64,000 bases of DNA from Actinobacteria bacterium IMCC26103 (GCA_002284875.1 CP015604.1:992001-1056000), one strand, 5' to 3'. Positions 43,276 to 57,066 are shown, counted from the first letter of the stretch. Notes: generated by a model not told the origin, from the letters alone. Made by a program: numbers and translations.

Positions 43276-44356
43276 AACCATGGGCCAGTGCAACGGCGTT
43301 ATATCTGATCTTTCCGGCGTGAACATTTAATCCGCGATCTAACGCTGGATCTTCCTCAATCGCGCGCTCCCATCCCTTATTTGCGATCGCGATTGCATAT
43401 GGCAATGTCGCATTAGTCAAGGCATAAGTAGATGCCACTGGAACGGCACCTGGCATATTGGCCACGCAGTAGAAAATTGAGTTGTGTACTTGGAAAGTTG
43501 GTTCAGCATGCGTGGTGGGCTTGGAATCTTCGAAGCATCCGCCTTGATCAATTGCGATATCGACCAATACCGAACCAGGTTTCATATGTGCAACCTGTGC
43601 ATTACTGACTAACTTAGGAGCTTTCGCGCCATGTACGAGAACTGCCCCGATGACTAAATCTGCTTGCTTAATCTCACGTTCGATCGCATGCATCGTTGAT
43701 GCCAGAGTTTTGATTCGGCCGTTATAGAGCGAATCAATATAAGCAAGTCTTGGCAAGGATCTATCTAGAACGGTTACATCCGCCCCCATACCCATTGCGA
43801 TTACCGCCGCATTTAACCCAGCAACTCCCCCGCCGATTACAACAACTTTGCCAGGTGCAACTCCGGGAACTCCAGCAAGTAAAACTCCACGTCCCCCGTT
43901 GGGCTTTTGCAGTGCAAATGCACCAACCTGTACAGCAAGTCGGCCAGCGACTTCACTCATCGGAGCAAGTAGCGGAAGCGCGCCATCTACTTCAACTGTT
44001 TCATAGGCAATCGCGGTTGTGCCACTTTTTAAAAGCGCATCAGTGCATGCCTTTGATGCGGCCAAGTGGAGATAGGTAAAGAGAATTTGCTCGGCGCGAA
44101 GCTTTGGATATTCACTTTCAATTGGCTCTTTTACCTTCAATATTAAATCCGCCGTGGCCCAAATCTTTGCCACGTCGCTTTCAATCTTGGCTCCTGCTAA
44201 AATGAAATCTGCATCGCTGATAGCCGAACCTAAACCTGCCCCAGCTTCGATAATTACTTGATGGCCCATGCGAATAAATTCGAAAACACCTTCTGGGGTA
44301 AGCGCAACTCTGGATTCGTGGACCTTAATCTCTTTCGGTACACCAACTAACATCAT
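43265..44356 (-). CDS. ald: Alanine dehydrogenase
   Basis: NAD-dependent interconversion of L-alanine with pyruvate and ammonia. 363 residues, normal length. The N-terminus VGVPKEIKVHESRVALTPEGV is diagnostic. Catalytic K76 and H97 are in LILKVKEP and FTYLHLAAS. The NAD motif VVVIGGGVAGLNAAVIAMGMG lies near 170. Adjacent ATG codons at 44356 overlap the pyrG stop as TAATG. The 3' end overlaps xerD. Streptomyces also has ald beside this parA. Confidence 0.95.
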   Translation of the reverse strand: MMLVGVPKEIKVHESRVALTPEGVFEFIRMGHQVIIEAGAGLGSAISDADFILAGAKIESDVAKIWATADLILKVKEPIESEYPKLRAEQILFTYLHLAASKACTDALLKSGTTAIAYETVEVDGALPLLAPMSEVAGRLAVQVGAFALQKPNGGRGVLLAGVPGVAPGKVVVIGGGVAGLNAAVIAMGMGADVTVLDRSLPRLAYIDSLYNGRIKTLASTMHAIEREIKQADLVIGAVLVHGAKAPKLVSNAQVAHMKPGSVLVDIAIDQGGCFEDSKPTTHAEPTFQVHNSIFYCVANMPGAVPVASTYALTNATLPYAIAIANKGWERAIEEDPALDRGLNVHAGKIRYNAVALAHGYAV

Positions 44357-45990
44357 TAACCTTTCGCAGCTATAGCCGCCGAAATCAATCCCACAAATAG
44401 TGGGTGTGGTCGCGTTGGACGCGAACGCAGCTCAGGATGTGCCTGCGTTCCCACGTAATAAGGATGTACCTCAAGCGGTAGTTCTACAAACTCCACAAGA
44501 TCGCGTTCTTGAAAAATTCCTGAGAAAGTCAGTCCAGCGCTTGAAATCTGATCGCGATAGGCGTTATTTACCTCATAACGATGACGGTGGCGCTCTGCAA
44601 TTTCAGTTGAACCATAAGTCTTGGCAACGATCGAACCCGGTGTCAGCGTTGCTTTATACAGTCCTAAACGCATTGTGCCGCCCATATCAGCTTGCCCGGA
44701 AACTATCGCTTTCTGATCATCCATCGTTGCAATTACATGTGTGCCAGATTCCGGTGAGAATTCAGCAGAATTTGCATCCTTAATTCCTGCCATATTTCTG
44801 GCTGCTTCAATAACCATGCATTGCAAACCTAGACATAGCCCCAAGGTCGGGATTCTATTAGTGCGCGCATAAGTTAACGCTCCAAGTTTTCCTTCAATAC
44901 CGCGAACTCCAAATCCTCCCGGAACGCAAATGGCATCAACATCTGCGAGAGCCTGCTTTGCTCCTTCTGGAGTTTCGCAGTCATCACTTGGAACCCAGAG
45001 AATTGAAACCTTTGCGTTATTGGCAAAGCCACCTGCGCGTAGCGCCTCTGAAACTGAGAGATAGGCATCTGGAAGATCGATATATTTACCAACCAAGGCA
45101 ACTTTAACTTGATGTTTTGGATGATGAACTTTCTCTAAGAGCTCATCCCACTCTCCCCATTTAACTTCGTGGCCACCGAGTGATAAACGACGGACCACAT
45201 AGGCATCCAAGCCTTCCGCAAATAAAACCTTAGGTATGTCATATATAGATGGCGCATCAACTGCGGCCACAACTGCTTCAACATCCACATCGCACATCAG
45301 CGAGATTTTCTTCTTAATGCTTTCTGGAATATCGCGATCTGAACGCAGCACGACTGCATCAGGTGCGATACCAATACTGCGTAGCGCCGCAACCGAGTGT
45401 TGCGTCGGTTTGGTTTTTAACTCGCCGGATGGGCCAATATATGGAACTAGCGAGATGTGGAGATAAAAGACATTGTCGCGACCGACTTCTTGGCGCATCT
45501 GTCGCGCAGCTTCCAAGAATGGTTGAGATTCGATATCGCCAACCGTTCCGCCAATTTCGGTGATGATCACATCTACATCCGGAGCTGTCATCGCATTCAT
45601 GCGCTCTTTAATCTCATTTGTGATGTGCGGAATTACTTGGACTGTCTCACCTAGGTATTCACCACGACGTTCACGCGCAATAACACGTGAATAGATCTGC
45701 CCTGTGGTTACATTGGCTGAACCTTCAAGATTGCGATCTAGGAATCGTTCATAGTGGCCGATATCTAGATCGGTCTCGGCGCCATCGTCGGTTACAAAGA
45801 CTTCACCGTGTTGAAAAGGATTCATGGTGCCAGGATCCACGTTTAGATAAGGATCGAGTTTCTGCATTGTCACGCGGATACCGCGGGCTACTAGCAATCT
45901 GCCGAGACTTGAAGCAGTTAAACCCTTGCCAAGACTTGAGGCGACGCCACCAGTTACGAAAATATGTTTAGTCACATGCGCTTGGCCCAT
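44356..45990 (-). CDS. pyrG: CTP synthase
   Basis: Makes CTP from UTP with glutamine and ATP. 544 residues from ATG 45990 ([15 protein letters not shown]). An upstream ATG at 46008 would add six residues. The synthetase domain (about 1-265) has [37 protein letters not shown] and [17 protein letters not shown]. The class I glutaminase domain carries the Cys in [10 protein letters not shown] and the His-Glu pair in [11 protein letters not shown]. recN lies upstream and ald is coupled downstream. Confidence 0.97.
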   Translation of the reverse strand: MGQAHVTKHIFVTGGVASSLGKGLTASSLGRLLVARGIRVTMQKLDPYLNVDPGTMNPFQHGEVFVTDDGAETDLDIGHYERFLDRNLEGSANVTTGQIYSRVIARERRGEYLGETVQVIPHITNEIKERMNAMTAPDVDVIITEIGGTVGDIESQPFLEAARQMRQEVGRDNVFYLHISLVPYIGPSGELKTKPTQHSVAALRSIGIAPDAVVLRSDRDIPESIKKKISLMCDVDVEAVVAAVDAPSIYDIPKVLFAEGLDAYVVRRLSLGGHEVKWGEWDELLEKVHHPKHQVKVALVGKYIDLPDAYLSVSEALRAGGFANNAKVSILWVPSDDCETPEGAKQALADVDAICVPGGFGVRGIEGKLGALTYARTNRIPTLGLCLGLQCMVIEAARNMAGIKDANSAEFSPESGTHVIATMDDQKAIVSGQADMGGTMRLGLYKATLTPGSIVAKTYGSTEIAERHRHRYEVNNAYRDQISSAGLTFSGIFQERDLVEFVELPLEVHPYYVGTQAHPELRSRPTRPHPLFVGLISAAIAAKG

Positions 45991-46021
45991 GGAAGACAAA
46001 CCTATCATCTAGATGAAGCTA

Positions 46022-47761
46022 TTAAGAAACTGACTCGCGCATCGCTAGTAGTTCGGCGGCATGTTCTTGTGCACTAGCCGAGCCTTCCAAGCCAGCAAGC
46101 ATGCGGGCGATCTCCTCGACCCGGCCCGGTTCATCTAATTTGGCAACACCTGATTGTGAGACCGAACCATCGCCGCTCTTCTTAACTACGAAATGTGTAT
46201 CGGCCCAAGCTGCAACTTGCGGTAAATGAGTCACAACTATGACTTGTGTGTGCTTTGCCAAGGCAGCAAGACGGCGACCGACTTCAATCGCAGCTTTACC
46301 GCCAACGCCAGCATCTACTTCATCGAAGATATAAGTTCCGACTGGATGAGTCTGCGCTAAAACTACTTCTAGCGCCAACATAATGCGCGACATTTCACCA
46401 CCACTTGCACCTTTACCAAGTGCGATTAGCGGACCATCGCTATGTCCCTGAATCTGCATCAGTACTTCATCGCAGCCCATTGTTGTGAAATCAGATTCCT
46501 TCAAAGCGCCTTTGTAATCAGGAGTTGAAATTGCAATTGAAAATTTAGTGTGCGGCATGGCAAGTGCGTTGATCTCTGCGGTAACAGATTTTGAAAGTGA
46601 TATTGATGCAGAAGTTCGCAGATCAGTAAGCTCCTTGGCAGATTTTAGGAGCTCAGCCTTAATCTGACTCAGCTCTGCTTGCAGTTGCCTAATCCGGTCT
46701 TCGCCACCATTTAAATCTGCGATCGCCTCTTTCGCACCTTTTGCGCGAATGGCTAACGCAGCCAGATCGTCATCGGCTGCTAAGGCGCTGCCATATTTCT
46801 TAAGGAAGGAATTTATCTCTGCTTTGCGCCCTTGAAGTGCATCTAACTTTCCAGGATCTGCTTCGAGCGCAGTCAGATAAGAGCTAATCTCACGGGCAGC
46901 ATCATCTATTAAGAAGAAGCCTTCAGCCAAAGCGGAACTTATCTCATCTAACTTGGCATCTTTGCCTTTAGCCAGATCTAAAAATCTGCGTGCTGCTCCC
47001 AGCGCGGTAAGTGCACCAGCGCTTTCATCCGATAGCGCAGCGTTTGCGCCCGAACTTGCCGCGCGCAGATCTTCCACACTTGATAAACGAGCGATTTGAT
47101 TGGTGACCTCACCGTATTCACCGCGGACTGGTTTTAACTTGGTCCAACCATTTAAGAACTCTTCCAGGTCTGCGACTTCACGATCGCGCTTACTGGCGCT
47201 ATCTTGCGCAGCTTTGATACGCGCCTTCAAATCGTTGTAATCTGCAAAGACCTTTTGATAGGTTGCTAGCGCAGTTGCAAACTTTGGACCCGCGTAACGA
47301 TCTAACAGTTCGCGTTGCCTGGCCGGCTTAACGATCTGATGATTAGCAGCCTGGCCATGAATCTCAACTAAATTGTCGGCAAAGTTTGCCAGAGTTGCAG
47401 CAGGCACTGTGGTGCCACCAGCAACCGCTTTGCTCTTACCATCGCTATTTACAGTGCGCGTTAAAATTAGAGCGCCCTCGGAAATATCTGCGCCCGAACT
47501 TTCGGCAATCTCTGTCAGTGCATCAGTGACGGCAGGTAGTGCAAATTGTGCAGAAGCTATTAACCGCTCGGAACCGCTTCTAACTAAATCGCTATCGCTC
47601 TTGCCACCTAAAACGAGTGCGAGTGCGGTAAGAATCATGGTCTTGCCAGCGCCGGTTTCACCGGTTAATACATTTAAACCACCACCGAATTCAAGAGTTG
47701 ATTGATCAATGATGCCCAGATTACGGATTGAGATTTCTTCTAGATAAGTGCGTTCACTCAC
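46022..47761 (-). CDS. recN: DNA repair protein RecN
   Basis: SMC-like ATPase in double-strand break repair. 579 residues from GTG 47761 (MSERTYLEEISIRNLGIIDQ). The longer ATG frame overlaps nadK by 44 bases and is less likely. Walker A is TGETGAGKT near 35. Central coiled coils (about 150-360) are rich in Ala, Lys and Glu. The signature GKGASGGEMSRIMLALEVVL and Walker B TYIFDEVDAGVGG lie in the C-terminal ATPase half. It overlaps nadK by eight bases. The order tlyA-nadK-recN is standard in actinobacteria. Confidence 0.95.
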   Translation of the reverse strand: MSERTYLEEISIRNLGIIDQSTLEFGGGLNVLTGETGAGKTMILTALALVLGGKSDSDLVRSGSERLIASAQFALPAVTDALTEIAESSGADISEGALILTRTVNSDGKSKAVAGGTTVPAATLANFADNLVEIHGQAANHQIVKPARQRELLDRYAGPKFATALATYQKVFADYNDLKARIKAAQDSASKRDREVADLEEFLNGWTKLKPVRGEYGEVTNQIARLSSVEDLRAASSGANAALSDESAGALTALGAARRFLDLAKGKDAKLDEISSALAEGFFLIDDAAREISSYLTALEADPGKLDALQGRKAEINSFLKKYGSALAADDDLAALAIRAKGAKEAIADLNGGEDRIRQLQAELSQIKAELLKSAKELTDLRTSASISLSKSVTAEINALAMPHTKFSIAISTPDYKGALKESDFTTMGCDEVLMQIQGHSDGPLIALGKGASGGEMSRIMLALEVVLAQTHPVGTYIFDEVDAGVGGKAAIEVGRRLAALAKHTQVIVVTHLPQVAAWADTHFVVKKSGDGSVSQSGVAKLDEPGRVEEIARMLAGLEGSASAQEHAAELLAMRESVS

Positions 47762-48608
47762 CGCGCCAGCCTTCGACCGGAAGTTTGAATTTTGCAACCA
47801 GACGATCGGTAAAGAGCGTTGGATTTATATGTGAGAGCTTGATAACCGAGGAATCCTTGGTTATCTGTACTCGATCACCAGAACGCAGCGGTAGCTTTCG
47901 TAGCGCATCTGCCGATAACAGGGCATCACTTGATTCAATTTTAACGACAATTTGGGATGTCGGTGCAACCACCATTGGACGAGCAAAGAGCGCGTGCGCT
48001 GAAATTGGTAACAACACCAAGGCATCGATCTCTGGCCACAAGACCGGACCACCAGCGCTAAAGGCATATGCAGTTGAACCAGTTGGCGTTGAACAAATCA
48101 GACCGTCACAACCCCAGCGCGACAGGGGACGATTATCGATTTGCACAAAGAGTTCAACCATAGTTGTGCCATTACGTTCCACGGTTACTTCATTTAGCGC
48201 CCAGCCAGTTGAAATAACTACGCTTTCACGAATTACTGAATATTGCAGAACCATACGGTTTTCGGTGACAAAGTTCTTTGCGACGATACTTGCTGCGATA
48301 TCAGTTAAAGCAGGTTTTTCTACTTCAGCTAGAAAGCCAACATGTCCGAGATTGATTCCGAGGATAGGAATATTTTGAGTACGAGCGATTTCAGCGCCAC
48401 GCAAGATCGTTCCATCTCCTCCAAGAACGATGACAATTTCCGCTATGGCTAAACTCTCGGCACCGGTTTGAGTAATACCAATAATATTTACATCAGAAGG
48501 TGTAGAAAGTTGGAACCCTTCCTTTAAGAGAATCTGCGAGATCTCCTTAGCGGCGCTTACTGCTTCCGTACGAGATGGATTGATAACAAATATTGCATGG
48601 CGTGACAT
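47754..48608 (-). CDS. nadK: NAD kinase
   Basis: Phosphorylates NAD to NADP. 284 residues. GGDGT (63-67) and the NE/D motif region TSTGSTAYAFSAGGPVLWP (CSTPTGSTAYAFSAGGP in this protein, near 170) are diagnostic. GHVGFLAEVE near 90 is conserved. The ATG at 48608 overlaps the tlyA stop as TAATG, so translation is probably coupled from tlyA through recN. Confidence 0.95.
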   Translation of the reverse strand: MSRHAIFVINPSRTEAVSAAKEISQILLKEGFQLSTPSDVNIIGITQTGAESLAIAEIVIVLGGDGTILRGAEIARTQNIPILGINLGHVGFLAEVEKPALTDIAASIVAKNFVTENRMVLQYSVIRESVVISTGWALNEVTVERNGTTMVELFVQIDNRPLSRWGCDGLICSTPTGSTAYAFSAGGPVLWPEIDALVLLPISAHALFARPMVVAPTSQIVVKIESSDALLSADALRKLPLRSGDRVQITKDSSVIKLSHINPTLFTDRLVAKFKLPVEGWRGE

Positions 48609-49396
48609 TAGGCCGGTCCCATCGCGATCGCTTGATCAACCGCTGCGCCATCGATTGCAGGTGCACCACGTCGCAGCCATAAAAAGTATTCAACATTTCC
48701 GGCAGGACCTGGAAGTGGTGATGCCGCAATTCCCATAGTGCCTAGGCCAACGTCATAAGCGGATTCGGCAACATCTAAAACAGCTGCTCTGCGCAGCGCG
48801 GGATCACGAACGACTCCGCCAGCACCGAGCTTTTCGCGTCCGACTTCGAATTGCGGCTTAACCATTAAGACAAAATCCGCGTTTGGTTTAGAGACCGCTG
48901 CAAGGGCTGGCAGAACTAGAGATAGTGAGATAAATGAGAGATCGGCAACGACCAAATCAATTTCTTCACCGACCATTTCGCCAGTTAGATGCCTAATATT
49001 CGTGCGATCTAAGATCTTTACACGTGGATCTTGTCTTAGTTCCCAAGCTAGTTGGCCATAACCAACATCGACTGCAACAACTAACTTTGCTTCACGGCGC
49101 AGTAAAACATCGGTGAAACCACCAGTTGAAGCGCCGGCATCTAAACAATTACGGCCTGCAACTTGAACATCTTTAAAGACATCAAGGGCTCCAGCTAACT
49201 TGTGGCCACCGCGTGATACAAAATCATCACGATCGCCCTGCAAGGTAATTGACGTTTCGGCATCGACTTGGGTCGCAGGTTTTGTTGCAGGAATGCCGGA
49301 GACTAAGACAGAGCGAGATTCAATTAGATCGGCGGCATGCTCCCGAGAGCGCGCGAGCTCCCGGCGCACGAGTTCTGCATCTAACCGAGTCTTCAT
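48608..49396 (-). CDS. tlyA: TlyA family rRNA 2'-O-methyltransferase
   Basis: SAM-dependent methyltransferase that in mycobacteria modifies 16S C1409 and 23S C1920. 262 residues. The N-terminal S4-like domain is MKTRLDAELVRRELARSREHAADLIESRSV. SAM motif: CLDAGASTGGFTDVLLRREA. KPQFEVGREKLGAGGVV near 180 carries family residues. Family activity affects sensitivity to capreomycin-type drugs; here the role is simply rRNA modification. It is first in the tlyA-nadK-recN group, with two small genes upstream. Confidence 0.93.
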   Translation of the reverse strand: MKTRLDAELVRRELARSREHAADLIESRSVLVSGIPATKPATQVDAETSITLQGDRDDFVSRGGHKLAGALDVFKDVQVAGRNCLDAGASTGGFTDVLLRREAKLVVAVDVGYGQLAWELRQDPRVKILDRTNIRHLTGEMVGEEIDLVVADLSFISLSLVLPALAAVSKPNADFVLMVKPQFEVGREKLGAGGVVRDPALRRAAVLDVAESAYDVGLGTMGIAASPLPGPAGNVEYFLWLRRGAPAIDGAAVDQAIAMGPA

Positions 49397-49422
49397 ATCT
49401 TTGCCTTACTTATATCTTTATC

Positions 49423-49599
49423 TTAAAGACCATCAATTGTATTTAGCGCCTCTTGCAACTTGCCATGCAGCGCTTCGAAACGGGCAGCATGCTCAGTTAA
49501 ATCCGAGTTATCTATTTCGCTTAACTCGATCTTGACTTCTTCAACTAAATTAACTTCAGAGTTTATTTGAGTATTTGCATCTTGCGTGAAATCACTCAT
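49423..49599 (-). CDS. Small conserved-type protein upstream of tlyA
   Basis: A 58-residue frame, MSDFTQDANTQINSEVNLVE at the start and LTEHAARFEALHGKLQEALN near the end. The first half is acidic; the second is a predicted amphipathic helix. The ATG overlaps the stop of the upstream Lys-rich gene as ATGA, and tlyA starts 26 bases later, so it fits the operon tightly. Small proteins with a similar H-A-x-R-x-E-x-x-H-x-x-L-Q-x-A-L pattern occur at this place in other actinobacteria as I recall it. No function is known. Confidence 0.7.
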   Translation of the reverse strand: MSDFTQDANTQINSEVNLVEEVKIELSEIDNSDLTEHAARFEALHGKLQEALNTIDGL

Positions 49600-49937
49600 T
49601 TCTTAGCCGCCTTCTTAACGCTCTTCTTCGCTGGTGATTTCTTAACAACCTTCTTCGCTGGTGATTTCTTTGCAGCGCTCTTCTTGGCAGGTGCGCTCTT
49701 CCCGCTTAGGGCAGCAACTTGCGCAGCTAAGCGATCGAATTCATCTCGTTTAATAAAACCCATCTTAGAAACGCTGGCATCTACTTCTTCGTGGATCTTC
49801 GCCTTTAGCGCTTCCGCACTCTCGCGCGCCCAAGAGTTAACTGCAGCAGCGACTTCTGCAGGTGATCGCTCACCTTCAGTGACTTTGCTGAGGTAGGTAC
49901 GTAGCGTTGAGAAGAGATCATTCGATGCTTTAGCCAT
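49596..49937 (-). CDS. Small helical protein with Lys/Ala/Pro tail
   Basis: A 113-residue protein. Residues 1-75 are helical and end in GFIKRDEFDRLAAQVAALSG, which resembles the C-terminal coiled-coil of BMFP/UbiK-type or phasin-like proteins. Residues 78-113 are made of SPAKK and AKK units, like histone H1 tails, so it may bind DNA or RNA. It overlaps the 58-residue gene by four bases. Function not recognised; polyanion binding is inference from composition. Confidence 0.7.
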   Translation of the reverse strand: MAKASNDLFSTLRTYLSKVTEGERSPAEVAAAVNSWARESAEALKAKIHEEVDASVSKMGFIKRDEFDRLAAQVAALSGKSAPAKKSAAKKSPAKKVVKKSPAKKSVKKAAKK

Positions 49938-49980
49938 GTCGCTAGCCTATCCAAAATAATCGCAGCGCCCGGCTTGAGCG

Positions 49981-50346
49981 TTAGAGTCGCGAGATCTCGA
50001 GAGCCTCTACCTGCCACCGCGAGGCAAGGCCAGTGGGCGCCTGCCAGAATCTACGATGGACTGAACCTGAGATTTCAACCCATTCATCGCCTTTGAGTGA
50101 GAGTGCGGTTTTACGTGATTTGGCGCTCCAGGCAGCGATATCCAAGGTGTCGACCCCATCACGATCTGTGCGGGTAATTATCAAACGAAATTCAACGACC
50201 TTATCTCCGCTTGGTAACTCCTTTACCGTCGCTGGCGCTGAGACTCTGCCGCGAAGTAAGACATCATTTAGCGAGAGATCGATCTGATCTTGCGTCTGAT
50301 CTCGCTTCTTATCTTTTGATTTGCTTGGTGTGTTCTTGCTTGTCAT
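49981..50346 (-). CDS. Single-stranded DNA-binding protein-like (OB fold)
   Basis: A 121-residue protein with one OB fold: NDVLLRGRVSAPATVKELPSGDKVVEFRLIITR, then DTLDIAAWSAKSRKTALSLKGDEWVEISGSVHRRFW. This matches the SSB family. It has a Lys-rich N-terminal leader (SKNTPSKSKDKKRDQ) and lacks the acidic C-terminal tip of the main SSB, so it is probably a second SSB with an accessory role. GGAG lies seven bases before ATG 50346. The 104-base gap upstream contains a small hairpin (50367-50382, GCGCT/AGCGC) and no clear promoter. Confidence 0.85.
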   Translation of the reverse strand: MTSKNTPSKSKDKKRDQTQDQIDLSLNDVLLRGRVSAPATVKELPSGDKVVEFRLIITRTDRDGVDTLDIAAWSAKSRKTALSLKGDEWVEISGSVHRRFWQAPTGLASRWQVEALEISRL

Positions 50347-50450
50347 AACTTCTCCTCGAGGTAATTGCGCTCAAGTAAGCGCGTATAAGGAGGAGATATT
50401 TACTATCTGGACTGACAAAGCAGAGCGAGAAATTTTAAGGCTGTGGAGAT

Positions 50451-51413
50451 TTAAAGTTGCGCGCGCATCTGTGCATCGGTGGCTTCATCATGATCAATGC
50501 TGGCGCACTTAGCGAACCATTCACGAGCTTCCTCTTTACGACCAGCTGCAGCCAGGGCGTCGGCATATGCATAACGCAAGCGAACCGCCCATTCTTCACT
50601 CTCAGTCTTTAACTCTTTGCAGGTCAGAGTAATGACAGCAGCATCGAGTTCACCTAAATCGCGGCGTGCACCAGATGCAACGATGCGCATTTCAATTTCT
50701 TCTGGTTTTGCAAGGCGCTTAACCTCATCAGAACCAGCCAAATTCAGCGCTTTTAGCGGTCTGTTCATTCCGCGTTCGCAATCTGCCATTACCGGCCACA
50801 TTGAGACATCGCCCGATATTCGATGCGCTGCACGCAATTCTTTTAACGCAATTTCGTAATGGCCAGCGCGGTATGCGGCATAGCCTGCGCTCTCGCGAAC
50901 AACAGCCAAGCGACCTGCGTGATGCGCTGCAGCGATCCCGTGCTTATGAGCCAGTTCTGGATCCGAATCCATATGAATATTTATACAAACTAAATGGCGC
51001 GCAACAACTTTGGCATTTTCAGCAGACAAACTAAGTAGCTCCGCACGAACGCTTTTCTCTAGCTCCTCCCCTGTAACATCTTCTGGAATATCGGGTTCAA
51101 AGATACGTGGTCGAATACGCGATTGATCACGATCTTGCGGAGTAGCGCGAAACCCCCGTGGATCACTGACTTCACGGCCTTCGCTGACGTTGCGAGTTGC
51201 ACCACGGCGATCAGTGGATCCGCCTCTTGCCGGTAAATCCTCGCGGCGGCGATCTTTATTTGGTCCCGTTGCAGGACGAGAAGATGAAGGACGGCCAGTT
51301 GGTGAAGAAGATGGACGTGAAGAAGATGGACGTGAAGGAGATGAGGAGGGACGGCTGGATGGGCGCGATGAGTTATCACGTGCCGAATTTGAGGGACGCT
51401 GCCTTTCATCCAT
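50451..51413 (-). CDS. Arg/Ser/Pro-rich protein with helical-repeat domain
   Basis: A 320-residue protein. Residues 1-95 are disordered and contain at least six RPSS units and many Arg residues. Residues 110-315 are helical with TPR-like pairs, for example ESAGYAAYRAGHYEIALKEL and YAYADALAAAGRKEEAREWF. Actinobacterial homologues of the helical part are annotated as tetratricopeptide or hypothetical proteins. The basic low-complexity tail suggests RNA binding. AAGGA lies upstream of ATG 51413. It lies just downstream of the rRNA operon terminator, on the same strand. Function unknown. Confidence 0.8.
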   Translation of the reverse strand: MDERQRPSNSARDNSSRPSSRPSSSPSRPSSSRPSSSPTGRPSSSRPATGPNKDRRREDLPARGGSTDRRGATRNVSEGREVSDPRGFRATPQDRDQSRIRPRIFEPDIPEDVTGEELEKSVRAELLSLSAENAKVVARHLVCINIHMDSDPELAHKHGIAAAHHAGRLAVVRESAGYAAYRAGHYEIALKELRAAHRISGDVSMWPVMADCERGMNRPLKALNLAGSDEVKRLAKPEEIEMRIVASGARRDLGELDAAVITLTCKELKTESEEWAVRLRYAYADALAAAGRKEEAREWFAKCASIDHDEATDAQMRAQL

Positions 51414-51480
51414 TTTCCTTCTCCTCTATTTAAATATATTTAAAACAAAATCTTGTAACGGTTGCAAGTGTACGAGAAAT

Positions 51481-51513
51481 AAAAAAGGGGCACTCGTGAA
51501 AGTGCCCCTTTTT
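51481..51513 (-). terminator. Rho-independent terminator of the rRNA operon
   Basis: GGGGCACT (51487-51494) pairs with AGTGCCCC (51501-51508) over a six-base loop. A-run and T-run flank it on both sides, so on the minus strand the stem is followed by TTTTTT. It lies about ten bases beyond the 5S 3' end and before the Arg/Ser-rich gene. Confidence 0.92.
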
Positions 51514-51522
51514 ATAAAAGAA

Positions 51523-51640
51523 GTCCGGCGACGTTCTACTCTCCCACAAGGTCACCCTTGCAGTACCATCGACGCTGAGAGGCTTAACTTCCGGGTTCGG
51601 AATGGGACCGGGTGTTTCCCTCTCGCTATGGTCGCCGAAA
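51523..51640 (-). rRNA. 5S ribosomal RNA
   Basis: Minus-strand sequence starts TTCGGCGACCATAGCGAGAG, contains the conserved CCCGGTCCCATTCCGAACC and GAAGTTAAGCC, and ends GAACGTCGCCGG, pairing with the 5' end. About 117 nucleotides; the ends are accurate to a few bases. Confidence 0.95.
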
Positions 51641-51723
51641 CGCTATTGAGATTTCGACAAAACCTTTGAATTAGATCGAATACTGAAGCCATCGTTTATA
51701 GATGTCAGTCTTCTCTCTATTTC

Positions 51724-51752
51724 GTGGTTCTCGACCGTATCTCGAGAACCAC
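51724..51752 (-). other. Perfect 11-bp hairpin in the 23S-5S spacer
   Basis: GTGGTTCTCGA (51724-51734) and TCGAGAACCAC (51742-51752) are exact inverted repeats around seven bases. The second arm overlaps the 3' arm of the 23S processing stem, so the two structures would compete. Confidence 0.7.
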
Positions 51753-51778
51753 ACAGTGGACGCGTAGCAACTTTGTAG
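51744..51778 (-). other. 3' arm of the pre-23S processing stem
   Basis: This 35-base stretch is nearly complementary to 54865-54898 on the other side of 23S. The shared core on the plus strand here is ACACAGTGGACGCG. Such stems are RNase III substrates. Confidence 0.75.
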
Positions 51779-54864
<3,086 letters not shown>

Positions 54865-54866
<2 letters not shown>

Positions 54867-54898
54867 ACAAAGATGCTCGCGTCCACTGTGTAGTTCTC
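54865..54898 (-). other. 5' arm of the pre-23S processing stem
   Basis: Pairs with 51744-51778. The plus-strand core is CGCGTCCACTGTGT, complementary to the 3' arm apart from a few single-base differences. On the RNA it carries GAGAACTACACAGTGG, a BoxA-like actinobacterial spacer element. Confidence 0.75.
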
Positions 54899-56690
<1,792 letters not shown>

Positions 56691-56845
56691 AGTTTTCTTC
56701 ATGGCTTACGAGACAAACAAACTGTCGTTTATCTTGTCTTTACCAAAGGAAATCAACGAGTATTGCAAATCACTGAATAAACAGTGTTTTACACATACTT
56801 CATTGAAGTATTTATTTAGAAAATGACTATTAAAGCCATCTTCTG

Positions 56846-56856
56846 GCATTGACTTA
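56846..56856 (-). other. 5' arm of the pre-16S processing stem and leader
   Basis: GCATTGACTTA pairs with 55114-55124. On the RNA strand the preceding CCTTGAGAACTCAACAG (about 56862-56880) is a BoxA-type antitermination element found in actinobacterial rrn leaders. The remaining leader (56691-57037) carries no gene. Confidence 0.65.
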
Positions 56857-56933
56857 TGGCACGCTGTTGAGTTCTCAAGGTACGGATGCGCACTGCGTTT
56901 CGGCTTATGACCGATTTTCAGGGCAGACTGCCA

Positions 56934-56963
56934 AATCTAGTCCATGCACGCGGGCACGGTCAA
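56934..56963 (-). promoter_or_regulatory. rRNA operon promoter P2 (putative)
   Basis: On the minus strand TTGACC (56958-56963) and TAGATT (56934-56939) are spaced by 18 bases. The -35 box is identical to that of P1, 104 bases upstream. Confidence 0.6.
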
Positions 56964-57037
56964 ACCGGCCTTTGGAAGAGCTAGATCTGGTAAATGCTGT
57001 ACGGCCTAAATCGTCCGTTCACACAGCAAGGAGCGTA

Positions 57038-57066
57038 ACTATAGGCGCCCAGGGTGAGAGGGTCAA
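57038..57066 (-). promoter_or_regulatory. rRNA operon promoter P1
   Basis: On the minus strand TTGACC (57061-57066) and TATAGT (57038-57043) are spaced by 17 bases, close to the sigma-70 consensus. A GC-rich run GGGCGCC precedes the -10 box. It lies about 350 bases upstream of mature 16S, in the gap after tyrS. I see no strong tyrS terminator between the genes. Confidence 0.8.
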
